A stretch of 64,000 nt of DNA from Marivita sp051859345. Its GTDB lineage: Bacteria; Pseudomonadota; Alphaproteobacteria; Rhodobacterales; Rhodobacteraceae. This document shows, in pieces, positions 21,458-29,913 of the stretch. Each line of letters begins with the position of its first letter. The stretch's first letter is position 1. The stretch is taken from positions 192,838 to 256,837 of the forward strand of contig NZ_JBHYFV010000002.1 in assembly GCF_051859345.1 (NCBI RefSeq), written 5' to 3'. A model generated the notes under the pieces. That model was not told the DNA's origin. It did not search any database and saw nothing but the letters and a program-made list of their open reading frames with translations. The translations under genes and the position numbers were made by a program.

Positions 21458-22135
21458 ATGAAACTCCAGACGGAACCGCTCGACTGGCGCGATGGGGATG
21501 TCCCTGTCTCTCGCCGGTTCGACGATCCCTATTTTTCGCTCGACAACGGGCTGGCCGAGACACGGCACGTGTTCCTGACGGGCAACGATCTGCCCACACG
21601 GTTCCGTGACGGGTTCCATATCGCCGAACTGGGCTTCGGCACGGGCCTGAACCTCCTGGCGACGCTCGACCTCTGGCGGTCCAGCGGCCAGACAGGTACG
21701 CTGCATTTCACCAGTTTCGAAGCGTTCCCGATGAATGCCGACGATATGATCCGCGCGCAGCAGGCCTTCCCAGAGCTCAAACCCATTGCCGACGAGCTTG
21801 CTCCGTTCTGGGCTGACCATGCGCGCAACATCACCCTGCCCGACCTGAAGTTCACACTGGTCGACGGCGATGCCCGCGACACCCTGCACAGCATGACCCA
21901 ACCCGCAGATGCGTGGTTCCTCGACGGGTTTTCCCCCGCCAAGAACCCCGAACTTTGGCAACCCGATCTGCTGGCTCTCGTGGCACAGAAAACCGCCCCA
22001 GACGGCACAGCAGCCACCTATAGCGCTGCGGGTCACGTCCGCCGCGCACTGGATGCGGCGGGTCTGATCACCACGCGCATTCCCGGCTTCGGCCGCAAAC
22101 GCCACATGACCATCGCGCGGAAAGCCGACACATGA
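21458..22135 (+). CDS. mnmD: tRNA U34 methyltransferase, MnmD (MnmC methylase half)
   Basis: 225 residues from the ATG at 21458 (upstream in-frame extension rejected because family homology begins at DWRDGDVPVSRRFDDPYFS). It transfers the final methyl from SAM to nm5(s2)U34 to give mnm5(s2)U in wobble-position tRNA. SAM motif I is IAELGFGTGLNLL (55-67), and AWFLDGFSPAKNPELW, in the second half, is the near-invariant MnmC active-site signature. It is a stand-alone methylase domain; in gammaproteobacteria it is fused in front of the FAD domain. The stop overlaps the EamA gene start (ATGA). Confidence 0.92.
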   Translation: MKLQTEPLDWRDGDVPVSRRFDDPYFSLDNGLAETRHVFLTGNDLPTRFRDGFHIAELGFGTGLNLLATLDLWRSSGQTGTLHFTSFEAFPMNADDMIRAQQAFPELKPIADELAPFWADHARNITLPDLKFTLVDGDARDTLHSMTQPADAWFLDGFSPAKNPELWQPDLLALVAQKTAPDGTAATYSAAGHVRRALDAAGLITTRIPGFGRKRHMTIARKADT

Positions 22136-22998
22136 GTGAGACCAACAACCGCCTCGGCGTCTGGCTGATGGTCGCGACCACCTTTGTCTTTGCCATGCAG
22201 GACGGCCTGTCACAGCATCTGGCCAGCGAATACAACGTGCTGATGGTCGTGATGATCCGCTACTGGTTCTTCGCCGCCTTCGTGATGTTCGTCGCCAGTC
22301 GCCGCGCGGGGGGACTGCGCGCTGCTGCCGCGACAACCCAACCCTGGTTGCAAGGCTTTCGGGGGCTGCTGTTGGCCGCCGAGATCTGCGTGATGGTGCT
22401 TGGCTTCACCTATCTGGGTCTCGTGGAAAGCCACGCGATCTTTGCTTGCTATCCCCTGTTGATCGCGGCCCTGTCCGGCCCGATCCTTGGCGAACAGGTG
22501 GGCTGGCGGCGCTGGACAGCGATCGGTGTCGGTTTCATTGGTATCCTGATCATCCTGCAACCCGGCTTCGGCGTGTTTTCTCCGCTTGCGATCATTCCGG
22601 CCATCTCCGCCTTCATGTTTGCACTCTACGGATTGCTCACCCGCTACGCCGCACGCAAAGACAGCGCCGCCACCAGTTTCTTCTGGACCGGAACAGTCGG
22701 CGCAGTGTTCATGACGCTCATTGGCCTTTGGTTCTGGGAACCCATGACATCGCTGGATTGGGTCTTGATGGCGATGCTTTGCGTGACGGGTGCAACCGGG
22801 CATTACCTGCTGATCAAATGCTACGATGTGGCCGAAGCCAGCGCGGTGCAGCCCTTTGCCTATCTGCAACTGCCCTTCGCGGCGAGCCTTGGTATCCTCG
22901 TGTTCGGAGAGGCGATCCGTCCAAATGTCGTCTTCGGTGCAAGCCTGATTGTGGGCGCGGGTCTATTCACCCTCTGGCGTCAGCGGCAGAAGCGTTGA
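22132..22998 (+). CDS. EamA/DMT family transporter
   Basis: 288 residues with ten predicted membrane helices in two five-helix EamA repeats. The first repeat starts at LGVWLMVATTFVFAMQDGLSQHLAS; the second starts near FSPLAIIPAISAFMFALYGLLTRYAA. QPFAYLQLPFAASLGILVFGEAIRPN is the typical last-helices motif of the drug/metabolite transporter superfamily. It is an inner-membrane exporter or importer of small metabolites, with an unknown substrate. It overlaps mnmD by 4 bp and the convergent lytic transglycosylase gene by 36 bp. Confidence 0.88.
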   Translation: MSETNNRLGVWLMVATTFVFAMQDGLSQHLASEYNVLMVVMIRYWFFAAFVMFVASRRAGGLRAAAATTQPWLQGFRGLLLAAEICVMVLGFTYLGLVESHAIFACYPLLIAALSGPILGEQVGWRRWTAIGVGFIGILIILQPGFGVFSPLAIIPAISAFMFALYGLLTRYAARKDSAATSFFWTGTVGAVFMTLIGLWFWEPMTSLDWVLMAMLCVTGATGHYLLIKCYDVAEASAVQPFAYLQLPFAASLGILVFGEAIRPNVVFGASLIVGAGLFTLWRQRQKR

Positions 22999-24927
22999 GC
23001 CTTTCAGCTCTTGCGAAAACGGCACCGGGTGCGGATCGCGCCCAAGCCGCGCGCGGTAGATCGGCAGACTTTCGGTGACCCGCATCACATAGTTCCGTGT
23101 TTCGGTGAACGGGATATGTTCGATCCAGTCGATCACATCCATCTCGCCGCGTCTCGGATCGCCGCGGTCTTCCATCCATCGGTTCGGGCGGCTTGGCCCC
23201 GCATTGTAGCCCGCCGCGATCATCACCGCGTTGCCATCGAACTGCCGTGCCAGACGTTCCAGATAGGTCGCACCCAGCACCGCGTTGTAGACCGGATCTG
23301 ACAGCAGTCTGGCTTCAGAGTAGTCCAAGTCCAGCCAACCCGCGACCTCTTGCGCGGTGCCGGGCATCACCTGCATCAGCCCGCGCGCGCCGACCGGAGA
23401 CACAACCCCCGGATCGAATTCCGACTCGCGTCGCGCGATCGCCAGAACAAGCTCGGTCGGCACCGGATGTTCAACGGCGGCCAACGGATGGAGCGCATAA
23501 TACGGGGCATGAACCTCGTGCCCGAATTGCGCCGCCCGTTTGCCCAGCATTACCTGCACATGCGGCAAGCCGAGATCATCAAGCATCTGTCCCATCTGGC
23601 CAATCTGCCGCCGGTCCAGCGATTCCGCGAGATGCGTCAGGAACCGCTCTGCGAGAACCTTTTCCTCGGCATCGAGCAAAAGGATCGCCGCCGTGAAGAC
23701 CGACGATTGGGTGAACGGGGCATCACGCCAGTCCGGAAACACCTCATTGCCCACCAAAAGCGGATCAGGCGGCAGGCCACCGGCCTCGGCCGCCAGAAGT
23801 CCGTAAAACGACGTCTGGTATTGCGCACCAAAGGCATAGGCCTTGGCTGCCGCGTCGGTGTTGCCAGCCGCCTCTTGCGCACGACCAAGCCAGTATCCGG
23901 CCCGGCCAAGTGAAATCGGTGTTTCCACCCCACCGCGCATCGCTTGGAAATGACCAACCGCACGTTCAGGCGCGTCAAGGAACCGAAGCGACACATAGCC
24001 CGACAGCCATTCCAGATCGGCAAAAGACGACCCTTCGGTCACATGGTGACGAGAGGCCACGTCATACGCCGTCTGATATTCGCCAGCACGCATCAGCTGA
24101 CGGACAAGATCATCCCTTTGTCGCGCCCAGATATCGGGCCGCCCCAGAGACTCGCGTGATTTCGACCGCGCAAGAAGCAACTCGACCGCATCATCTGTGC
24201 GACCCTTGCGCACCCGCCAGGCAAAGCGTTCATAGGCCAGCCCGGCATCCGAACCAAGGTTGGCCGGAACCGCTTCGATCAGAACGTCCACCCCGGCGGC
24301 ATCCGTTCTCAGCGCAAGCCGTGCTTCGGCCAGGGCGCGCCAACCGTCATCCATCAAGGGCAGCATCGCGCGGGCGTTGCTGGCTCGACCGGTCCAAAGC
24401 ATTGCATCCAGCCGCTCTGTGTGATGCGACTTCAGCAGATCGCCATAGCTCGACAGGAACGCCGCTTGCTCTTCAGAGGTCAGGGGCAATTTCTGCCACG
24501 CCTGCAGAATAACGTCACTTGCAGCCGGACGGTCATCCGCCGTCAGCAAGGCTCGCGCCAATGACAACGCCCCGGCCCCGGTTTCCGGTGCATGGCCCAG
24601 ATAAAACGCCCGGATCGACTCTGCAGAGGCCGAGGTCATGGCCGCTTCGCTTTTTTCCTTGAGATATGGCAAACCCGGCCAGTCCGGATTGCGGGTCAGG
24701 AAATCCTGAACTTCGCGCGGCGATCCAAGCCCCGATCGAAGGTAATGCCAAAGGATCACGTCCAGCGCCGCCTGCCCGTCGCCCCGCGCCTCGATCTGCG
24801 CGGCGGACCAGTTGCCGTCGCGCATCATGTCCATCGCGCGCTCCAGCGGACGCATTCGGTCCTGTGCCAGAACGGCCAACGGCATGGCAAGCAAAGCCAC
24901 TGTCAGGATCGCGATACGCCGAAACAT
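22963..24927 (-). CDS. Soluble lytic murein transglycosylase (Slt70-like)
   Basis: About 654 residues. It has a signal peptide (IAILTVALLAMPLAVLAQ, residues 4-21 from the ATG chosen at 24927) and a long alpha-superhelical region (about 30-480) of Slt70 type. The C-terminal SLT domain has the catalytic Glu in ARRESEFDPGVVSPVGARG, then LMQVMPGTAQEV, GATYLERL and AAGYNAGPSRPNRW. It cuts the MurNAc-GlcNAc bond of peptidoglycan, forming 1,6-anhydroMurNAc, in the periplasm. Other in-frame starts exist at 24936 (ATG) and 24945 (GTG); 24927 is chosen because GGGGAA lies at a better distance. Confidence 0.92.
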   Translation of the reverse strand: MFRRIAILTVALLAMPLAVLAQDRMRPLERAMDMMRDGNWSAAQIEARGDGQAALDVILWHYLRSGLGSPREVQDFLTRNPDWPGLPYLKEKSEAAMTSASAESIRAFYLGHAPETGAGALSLARALLTADDRPAASDVILQAWQKLPLTSEEQAAFLSSYGDLLKSHHTERLDAMLWTGRASNARAMLPLMDDGWRALAEARLALRTDAAGVDVLIEAVPANLGSDAGLAYERFAWRVRKGRTDDAVELLLARSKSRESLGRPDIWARQRDDLVRQLMRAGEYQTAYDVASRHHVTEGSSFADLEWLSGYVSLRFLDAPERAVGHFQAMRGGVETPISLGRAGYWLGRAQEAAGNTDAAAKAYAFGAQYQTSFYGLLAAEAGGLPPDPLLVGNEVFPDWRDAPFTQSSVFTAAILLLDAEEKVLAERFLTHLAESLDRRQIGQMGQMLDDLGLPHVQVMLGKRAAQFGHEVHAPYYALHPLAAVEHPVPTELVLAIARRESEFDPGVVSPVGARGLMQVMPGTAQEVAGWLDLDYSEARLLSDPVYNAVLGATYLERLARQFDGNAVMIAAGYNAGPSRPNRWMEDRGDPRRGEMDVIDWIEHIPFTETRNYVMRVTESLPIYRARLGRDPHPVPFSQELKGSTLLPLTPEGE

Positions 24928-25057
24928 GGCTTGCATTTCCCCCACTGAAACAGGATAGACGGCACGCTAAAGGATAACCCGCACGCCGCGACCTTCAACT
25001 CACATTCGCGGGACGGGTGCAACGGCAGTTCTGCCACCAACGATAAGGAGCGTGACA

Positions 25058-25933
25058 ATGTTCAAAGGGTCAATGCCTGCACTGGTCACACCGTTCAAGA
25101 ACGGTACAGTGGATTTTGACACGCTCAAACGTCTGGTGGACTGGCATGTCGATCAAGGTAGCCACGGGCTTGTGCCCGTCGGCACAACTGGCGAAAGCCC
25201 GACCCTGAGCCATACCGAACACGAAGAGGTTGTCACGTTTGTCGTCAAGGCCGCCGCCGGACGTATTCCGGTGATCGCCGGGGCCGGGTCGAACAACACC
25301 GACGAGGCGATCCGCTTTCTGCAACATGCCGAAAAGGCCGGTGCGCAGGCGGGTCTCGTGGTGACGCCCTATTACAACAAACCGACGCAGGACGGGTTGA
25401 TCCGGCATTTCACCATGCTGCACGACGCCTGCGATCTGCCGATCATCATATACAACATTCCCGGCCGGTCGGTGGTGGACATGCTGCCGTTGACGATGGG
25501 CGAACTGGCAAAGCTGCCGCGGATCATCGGGGTCAAGGACGCCACCGGCGACCTCGCCCGCGTCTGTGCCCAGCGCCGGACCTGCGGAAAGGACTTCGTG
25601 CAGCTTTCGGGCGAGGACGCCACGGCGCACGGTTTCAACGCGCAGGGTGGTGTGGGCATGATTTCCGTTACCGCCAATGTCGCCCCGGCACTGTGTTCAC
25701 AGATGCAGGAAGCGACGCTTGCAGGCGATTACATCACCGCCCTCGAGATACAGGACCGTTTGATGCCGCTGCATCACAGCATCTTCGTCGAACCCGGCCT
25801 CTGCGGCGCAAAATACGCCATGAGCCGTTTGGGTCTGTGTGACGAGGAAATGCGCGCACCGCTCTTTCCGGTGTCGCAGCCGACGCGCGATCTGATCGAC
25901 AACGGCCTGCGCCATGCAGGACTGCTGAACTAG
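25058..25933 (+). CDS. dapA: 4-hydroxy-tetrahydrodipicolinate synthase
   Basis: Condenses pyruvate with aspartate semialdehyde in the first committed step of the diaminopimelate/lysine pathway. 291 residues from the ATG at 25058; AAGGAG sits 7 nt before it, while the GTG two codons earlier is too close to the same site. The catalytic lysine is Lys160 in RIIGVKDATGD. YNIPGRS has Tyr132, and VGTTGESPTL (41-50) with its Thr43-Thr44 is the pyruvate-site signature. It is a TIM barrel. dapB is also in this window (35.4 kb) but not in the same operon. Confidence 0.97.
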   Translation: MFKGSMPALVTPFKNGTVDFDTLKRLVDWHVDQGSHGLVPVGTTGESPTLSHTEHEEVVTFVVKAAAGRIPVIAGAGSNNTDEAIRFLQHAEKAGAQAGLVVTPYYNKPTQDGLIRHFTMLHDACDLPIIIYNIPGRSVVDMLPLTMGELAKLPRIIGVKDATGDLARVCAQRRTCGKDFVQLSGEDATAHGFNAQGGVGMISVTANVAPALCSQMQEATLAGDYITALEIQDRLMPLHHSIFVEPGLCGAKYAMSRLGLCDEEMRAPLFPVSQPTRDLIDNGLRHAGLLN

Positions 25934-25940
25934 GCGCGGA

Positions 25941-25985
25941 CAAACTCTTCTAAGAGTTTGGAACAATCCTTCAAAGGATTGTTCC
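25941..25985. repeat. Tandem palindromes after dapA
   Basis: Two palindromes sharing one base: 25941-25960 (CAAACTCTTCTAAGAGTTTG, 9-bp arms around CT) and 25960-25985 (GGAACAATCCTT / AAGGATTGTTCC, 12-bp perfect arms around CA). The architecture equals that at 18810-18855: short palindrome, then longer palindrome with a C-containing dinucleotide centre, just after a plus-strand gene. It is separate from the true terminator that follows. Confidence 0.7.
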
Positions 25986-25993
25986 CCGTCCCA

Positions 25994-26028
25994 AAAGAAA
26001 GCCGCGCTTGGTTGGCGCGGCTTTCTTT
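25994..26028. terminator. Bidirectional terminator, dapA / M16 peptidase
   Basis: AAAGAAAGCCGCGC (25994-26007) pairs perfectly with GCGCGGCTTTCTTT (26015-26028) around a 7-nt loop, giving T-rich 3' ends on both strands. It ends dapA (plus) and the M16 operon (minus). Confidence 0.85.
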
Positions 26029-26044
26029 ACCATCTGGTCAAATT

Positions 26045-27361
26045 CTACGACTCAAGCCCCTCGGGCTGCCCAACCACGACAAAACGCAGCGCCTCGGGCT
26101 TCAGGATGCGCGCCGCGACGCGTTTGATGTCCTCCAATGTAATCGCCTCGATCTTCGCGTTGCGGGTGGTCACATATTCCGTGGGCAGGTCGTCCATCTG
26201 CATCCCCACCAGGATATTGGCGATACGTCCATTGCCGTCAAACCGCAAAGGATAAGCCCCCGTCAGATAGGTCTTGGCGCTATCGAGTTCTTCCGCCGTC
26301 ACACCGTTTTCAGCCATCTTGGTCCATTCGTCACGGATCACGCTGATGGCTTCGGCGATACGGTCATTCGCGCTCGACACACGGCCAAGATACAGCGCGG
26401 CGTGATCTTTCGGCACAAGGTAACTGTAGACGCCATAGGTCAGGCCACGCTTTTCGCGCACCTCTTCCATCAGCCGCGCCTCGAACCCGCCGCCACCAAG
26501 GATCTCATTCAGCACATAGGCGGTGAAGAAATCAGGATCGTCGCGCGCAATCCCTTCGTGACCGAAGATCGCCACGGATTGCGGTACGTCGAAGGGTACA
26601 ACCGTCACGCCAGCCTCGGTCGCAACCTCGACATCCGGGGCCTGTGGCACGCCGGTCTCTGGCAGATCTGCCAGAAGGGTATCAAGAAGGGTCGCCAGTT
26701 CGTCGGCCGAGATGTCCCCCGCCGCACCAACATAGACGCGGTCGCGGGCCAAGGCTCCCTTATGCGCTGCGATCAGGTCGTCCTGAGTCAACTCAGCCAC
26801 ACTTTCCTCGGTGCCTTCGATGGACGATCCGTAGGGGTGATCTCCAAAGACCAAGCCGTCAAATTCAGCACCCACGATAGAGTCGGGATCCTGCGCATCG
26901 GATCGGATCGCGGACACAACCTGTGCCTTCACCCGATCAATCGCCGCCTGATCAAAGCGCGGGCGGTTGATCGCATCGTGTAACAGCGCCAGCGCTTCAT
27001 CCTGATTTTCGGTCAGGAACCGCGCTGAAATCGACACGGAATCGTCGCTGACATCAAAGTCAAAACTCGCTGCGAGCGATTCAGCGCGTTCGGCAAATGC
27101 GCGGGCGTCCAGATCTCCTGCGCCTTCCTCAAGCAGGCCAGCCATCAGGTTTGTCGCACCCCGTTTCCCCGCAAGGTCCAGAGACGCCCCACCTTTGAAG
27201 CGCAGTTCAAGGGCCACGAAGGGGATCGACTGTTCCTCGACGAGCCACGCGTTGATGCCACCGGGGCTTTGCACTTCGGCAATGTCGATCTCGGCCCGCA
27301 AAGGTGCTGCCAGCATCACGAACGCGATGAGCGGCCCGACAAACTTTCCAACAACAGTCAT
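26045..27361 (-). CDS. M16 peptidase-like protein without the zinc motif
   Basis: 438 residues with the M16 fold. Its signal peptide is VVGKFVGPLIAFVMLAAPLRA (3-23). The N-terminal domain begins GGINAWLVEEQSIPFVALELRFKGG, as in M16 proteins, but where HxxEH should be it reads GATNLMAGLLEEGAG, so the zinc site is missing. The M16_C domain includes RDRVYVGAAGDISADEL and NEILGGGGFEARLMEEVREKRGLTYG, which keeps the R-x-x-x-G-L-x-Y-x substrate-binding signature. It is translated from an ATGA overlap with the catalytic M16 gene upstream. By analogy with heterodimeric M16 peptidases it is the non-catalytic partner in the periplasm. Confidence 0.88.
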   Translation of the reverse strand: MTVVGKFVGPLIAFVMLAAPLRAEIDIAEVQSPGGINAWLVEEQSIPFVALELRFKGGASLDLAGKRGATNLMAGLLEEGAGDLDARAFAERAESLAASFDFDVSDDSVSISARFLTENQDEALALLHDAINRPRFDQAAIDRVKAQVVSAIRSDAQDPDSIVGAEFDGLVFGDHPYGSSIEGTEESVAELTQDDLIAAHKGALARDRVYVGAAGDISADELATLLDTLLADLPETGVPQAPDVEVATEAGVTVVPFDVPQSVAIFGHEGIARDDPDFFTAYVLNEILGGGGFEARLMEEVREKRGLTYGVYSYLVPKDHAALYLGRVSSANDRIAEAISVIRDEWTKMAENGVTAEELDSAKTYLTGAYPLRFDGNGRIANILVGMQMDDLPTEYVTTRNAKIEAITLEDIKRVAARILKPEALRFVVVGQPEGLES

Positions 27362-28701
27362 TGTGTCACCTCTTCGGCCATCCGCAGGAAGCCTGTGACG
27401 GCATTGTCCCGGTCAAACACGTCCTGCGCCGCCGCGATGATCTCTTCCGGCGTGATGGATTGCAGGATTTCGGGCCAGGCATGAACATCATCAATCGTCA
27501 GCCCAGAGGTCAGCGCCGCCCCATATCTCCGTGCCAGCGAGTTGGAACTGTCGAGTTCGTAAACCTGAGAGGCGCGCAATTGAAACTTGATCCGCTCCAG
27601 CTGTTCCGCGTCGACGCCGGTTTCGATGAAGTCTGCGATGATGCGGTCCATGTCGGCTTCGGCGTCTTCAAGGCTGACACCCTCGGAAGGGACGTTCACC
27701 ACACCAAACGTTGTGTCATCAAGCGACAGCCCCCCGTAGAAGGCACTTGTATAGACCGAGCGTTTTTCTTCGAACTGGAGCTTTTGCGGCAGAACAGAGG
27801 TCTGCGACCCACCCAGCACTTCGGCCAGCAACGTCAGGGCCGCCGCCCTTCGCTGACCACCTGGATCGCGTTCCGGGGCAAGGTAGGTGCGCATCACATA
27901 GGGCTGCGCCACGCGCGGGTCTTCGAACGTGATCCGGCGTTCCGCCATTTGCGGCGGCTCTGACGGACGGACACGTTCGGGCAATGCGTCGTTGCGCGGG
28001 ATCGGGCCATAATGTTCTTGCGCAAGCGCCAGGACATCGTCGGGCATCACGTCACCGGCCACCACCAACACAGCGTTGTTGGGCGAGTAGAATTGTTCGT
28101 AATAGGCCAGCGCATCGTCCAGATCGAGGTTCACCATCTCGTGGCGCCAGCCGATGATCGGCGTGCCATAAGGATGATTGAGGTATTGCGCCGCCATGCG
28201 CTGTTCGCGGAACAGCGATCCGGGATCGTTTTCGACACGCTGGTTGCGTTCCTCAATGATCACGTCGCGTTCTGTCAGGATGTCTTCGCGGTCAAGCTGG
28301 ATGTTCTTCATCCGATCCGCTTCCATCTCCATCATGAGACCCAGCCGGTCCGCCGCGACGCGCTGAAAATAGCCGGTGTAGTCAAAACTCGTGAACGCGT
28401 TGTCGGTGCCGCCATTGGCCTTGACCACTTCGCTGAACTCGCCCGGAGCCAGCTTTTCCGTTCCCTTGAACAGCAGATGCTCCAGGAAATGTGCCACCCC
28501 GGACACACCGGCCTGTTCATCGGCAGACCCGGCGCGATACCAGACCATATGCACGACAGCAGGGGCGCGGTGGTCTTCGATCACCACAACATCCATTCCG
28601 TTATCAAGTTGGAAGGTGGTGACCTGATCTTCGATTGTCTGCGCACCCAGAGGCGCAGCAGCCAGGAACCACGCCCCGGCAAGGGATATCAGGCGACGCA
28701 T
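27358..28701 (-). CDS. M16 family zinc peptidase (catalytic), exported
   Basis: 447 residues from the ATG at 28701, which has AAGGAG upstream. A signal peptide covers 1-20 (LISLAGAWFLAAAPLGA). The inverted zinc motif HFLEH is at 71-75, with VIIEERNQRVENDPG supplying the downstream Glu ligand. It belongs to the pitrilysin/PqqL/YmxG-type M16 peptidases that degrade unfolded peptides. It is coupled by ATGA overlap to the zinc-less M16 gene, together making a probable two-subunit periplasmic peptidase. Confidence 0.93.
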   Translation of the reverse strand: MRRLISLAGAWFLAAAPLGAQTIEDQVTTFQLDNGMDVVVIEDHRAPAVVHMVWYRAGSADEQAGVSGVAHFLEHLLFKGTEKLAPGEFSEVVKANGGTDNAFTSFDYTGYFQRVAADRLGLMMEMEADRMKNIQLDREDILTERDVIIEERNQRVENDPGSLFREQRMAAQYLNHPYGTPIIGWRHEMVNLDLDDALAYYEQFYSPNNAVLVVAGDVMPDDVLALAQEHYGPIPRNDALPERVRPSEPPQMAERRITFEDPRVAQPYVMRTYLAPERDPGGQRRAAALTLLAEVLGGSQTSVLPQKLQFEEKRSVYTSAFYGGLSLDDTTFGVVNVPSEGVSLEDAEADMDRIIADFIETGVDAEQLERIKFQLRASQVYELDSSNSLARRYGAALTSGLTIDDVHAWPEILQSITPEEIIAAAQDVFDRDNAVTGFLRMAEEVTQ

Positions 28702-28836
28702 CGGCAAATCTCCTTGGTTTTGATTAAAGGTACGATGCGTCTGGCCAAGTTCAAGCCAGCCAACAATTTCGTGACCCAAGTCCCCCGGACGACAGACGGA
28801 AATCCCTGCGCGATTACCCTTGGCCCTCTCCGCGCG

Positions 28837-29361
28837 TCAGCGCGGCGGTGCGGACGGCGTCTGCGCACCTGCGCGACGGGCTGCTTCAAGCGTGGCGTAG
28901 GGATCAAGGATCTGAGCGCGGTATATACGGTTGTAGGTGTCCTGCGGAACCAGACGCCAGTTGAACAGCGACCGGCGTTCGCGAAAGGTCTGGTCGGCAG
29001 CGGCAAGTTCTTCGCGGATGCCTGGCTGACGCCCAAAGCGCGATGCGCGGGCCACAAGGGCCTGATCCCCGGCTCCGATACCTGCTTGCGGATCAAGCCG
29101 CGAGGGCGATCCCCCGAGCACCGCAACAGCATCGCGCAGCGGTGTCGGATCGGTCCGGTTGCTGCCCCCCGGCGTGGGCTGTGGAAGTTCCGAGACCGTT
29201 TCCGGGGCTTCCAGGGGTTTGGGTGGCACAATGGAAAATTCTTCCGGCGCACCGGATGAATTGCGCAGCTGCCGCAGATTGGTATCGCGATCCGCCGTAT
29301 CCTGACGGGATCCGCATGCGGTCAAAGCCACAAGTGCCAGTATGATCAATGTGCGCGGCAT
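28837..29361 (-). CDS. DUF3035 / BamF-like lipoprotein
   Basis: 174 residues from the ATG at 29361, chosen because it starts a lipoprotein signal, TLIILALVALTAC, with lipobox LTAC and Cys16. The mature part has a proline-rich linker (about 35-70) followed by a DUF3035-type domain with RRSLFNWRLVPQDTYNRIYR near the C-terminus. DUF3035 proteins are described as BamF, an accessory lipoprotein of the outer-membrane beta-barrel assembly machine in alphaproteobacteria. It lies directly downstream of lspA, the peptidase that would process it. Confidence 0.8.
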   Translation of the reverse strand: MPRTLIILALVALTACGSRQDTADRDTNLRQLRNSSGAPEEFSIVPPKPLEAPETVSELPQPTPGGSNRTDPTPLRDAVAVLGGSPSRLDPQAGIGAGDQALVARASRFGRQPGIREELAAADQTFRERRSLFNWRLVPQDTYNRIYRAQILDPYATLEAARRAGAQTPSAPPR

Positions 29362-29420
29362 GTATTCTGCCCGTCTCCGAATTCGCCTCATCCCTGCTTT
29401 AACGCATCCAGCCGCGCCCG

Positions 29421-29891
29421 TCACGAGGCGTTTTTGCCACCCGAGAAAAGTGCAAGCCCGATGGCCCCGATAAAGACCGATATATCGGCCACATTAAACG
29501 CATACGGGTTGGTGAACCCGCAACAGGACATGTTCAGAAAATCCGCCACTGCGCCATAAAACACCCGGTCCACGACATTGCCCAGCGCGCCGCCGATCAA
29601 CAGTCCCGCAAAGACCAGCCCGGTCCGCCCCGGCGGATCACGCCGCATCCACACCATCACAAACAGCACAATGCCCAGCGCAACCGAGATCAGTACCCAG
29701 CGTGTCCAATCCTCACGGCCGGACAGAAGCCCGAAATTGATACCCGTGTTCCACGCCATGCGGAAGTTCAGATAGGGCGGGAAGACGTCGATGGACCCGA
29801 CACGGGCAAGCTCCATCACATGCACGACCCACCATTTGCTGATCTGGTCGACCAAGATTACGATCAGGGCAACAAGGGAGACCAGGCGCAT
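29421..29891 (-). CDS. lspA: Lipoprotein signal peptidase II
   Basis: 156 residues from the ATG at 29891. It is an aspartic protease of the inner membrane that cleaves prolipoprotein signal peptides before the lipidated cysteine. Four membrane helices are visible (about 2-17, 65-82, 92-108 and 136-152). The catalytic pair are Asp109 in GGALGNVVDRV and Asp136 in NVADISV, and NTGINFG (48-54) is the third signature. It lies 22 nt downstream of purH and upstream of a lipoprotein gene. Confidence 0.95.
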   Translation of the reverse strand: MRLVSLVALIVILVDQISKWWVVHVMELARVGSIDVFPPYLNFRMAWNTGINFGLLSGREDWTRWVLISVALGIVLFVMVWMRRDPPGRTGLVFAGLLIGGALGNVVDRVFYGAVADFLNMSCCGFTNPYAFNVADISVFIGAIGLALFSGGKNAS

Positions 29892-29913
29892 GGTTGTGTC
29901 CTTTGTTTTAGCC

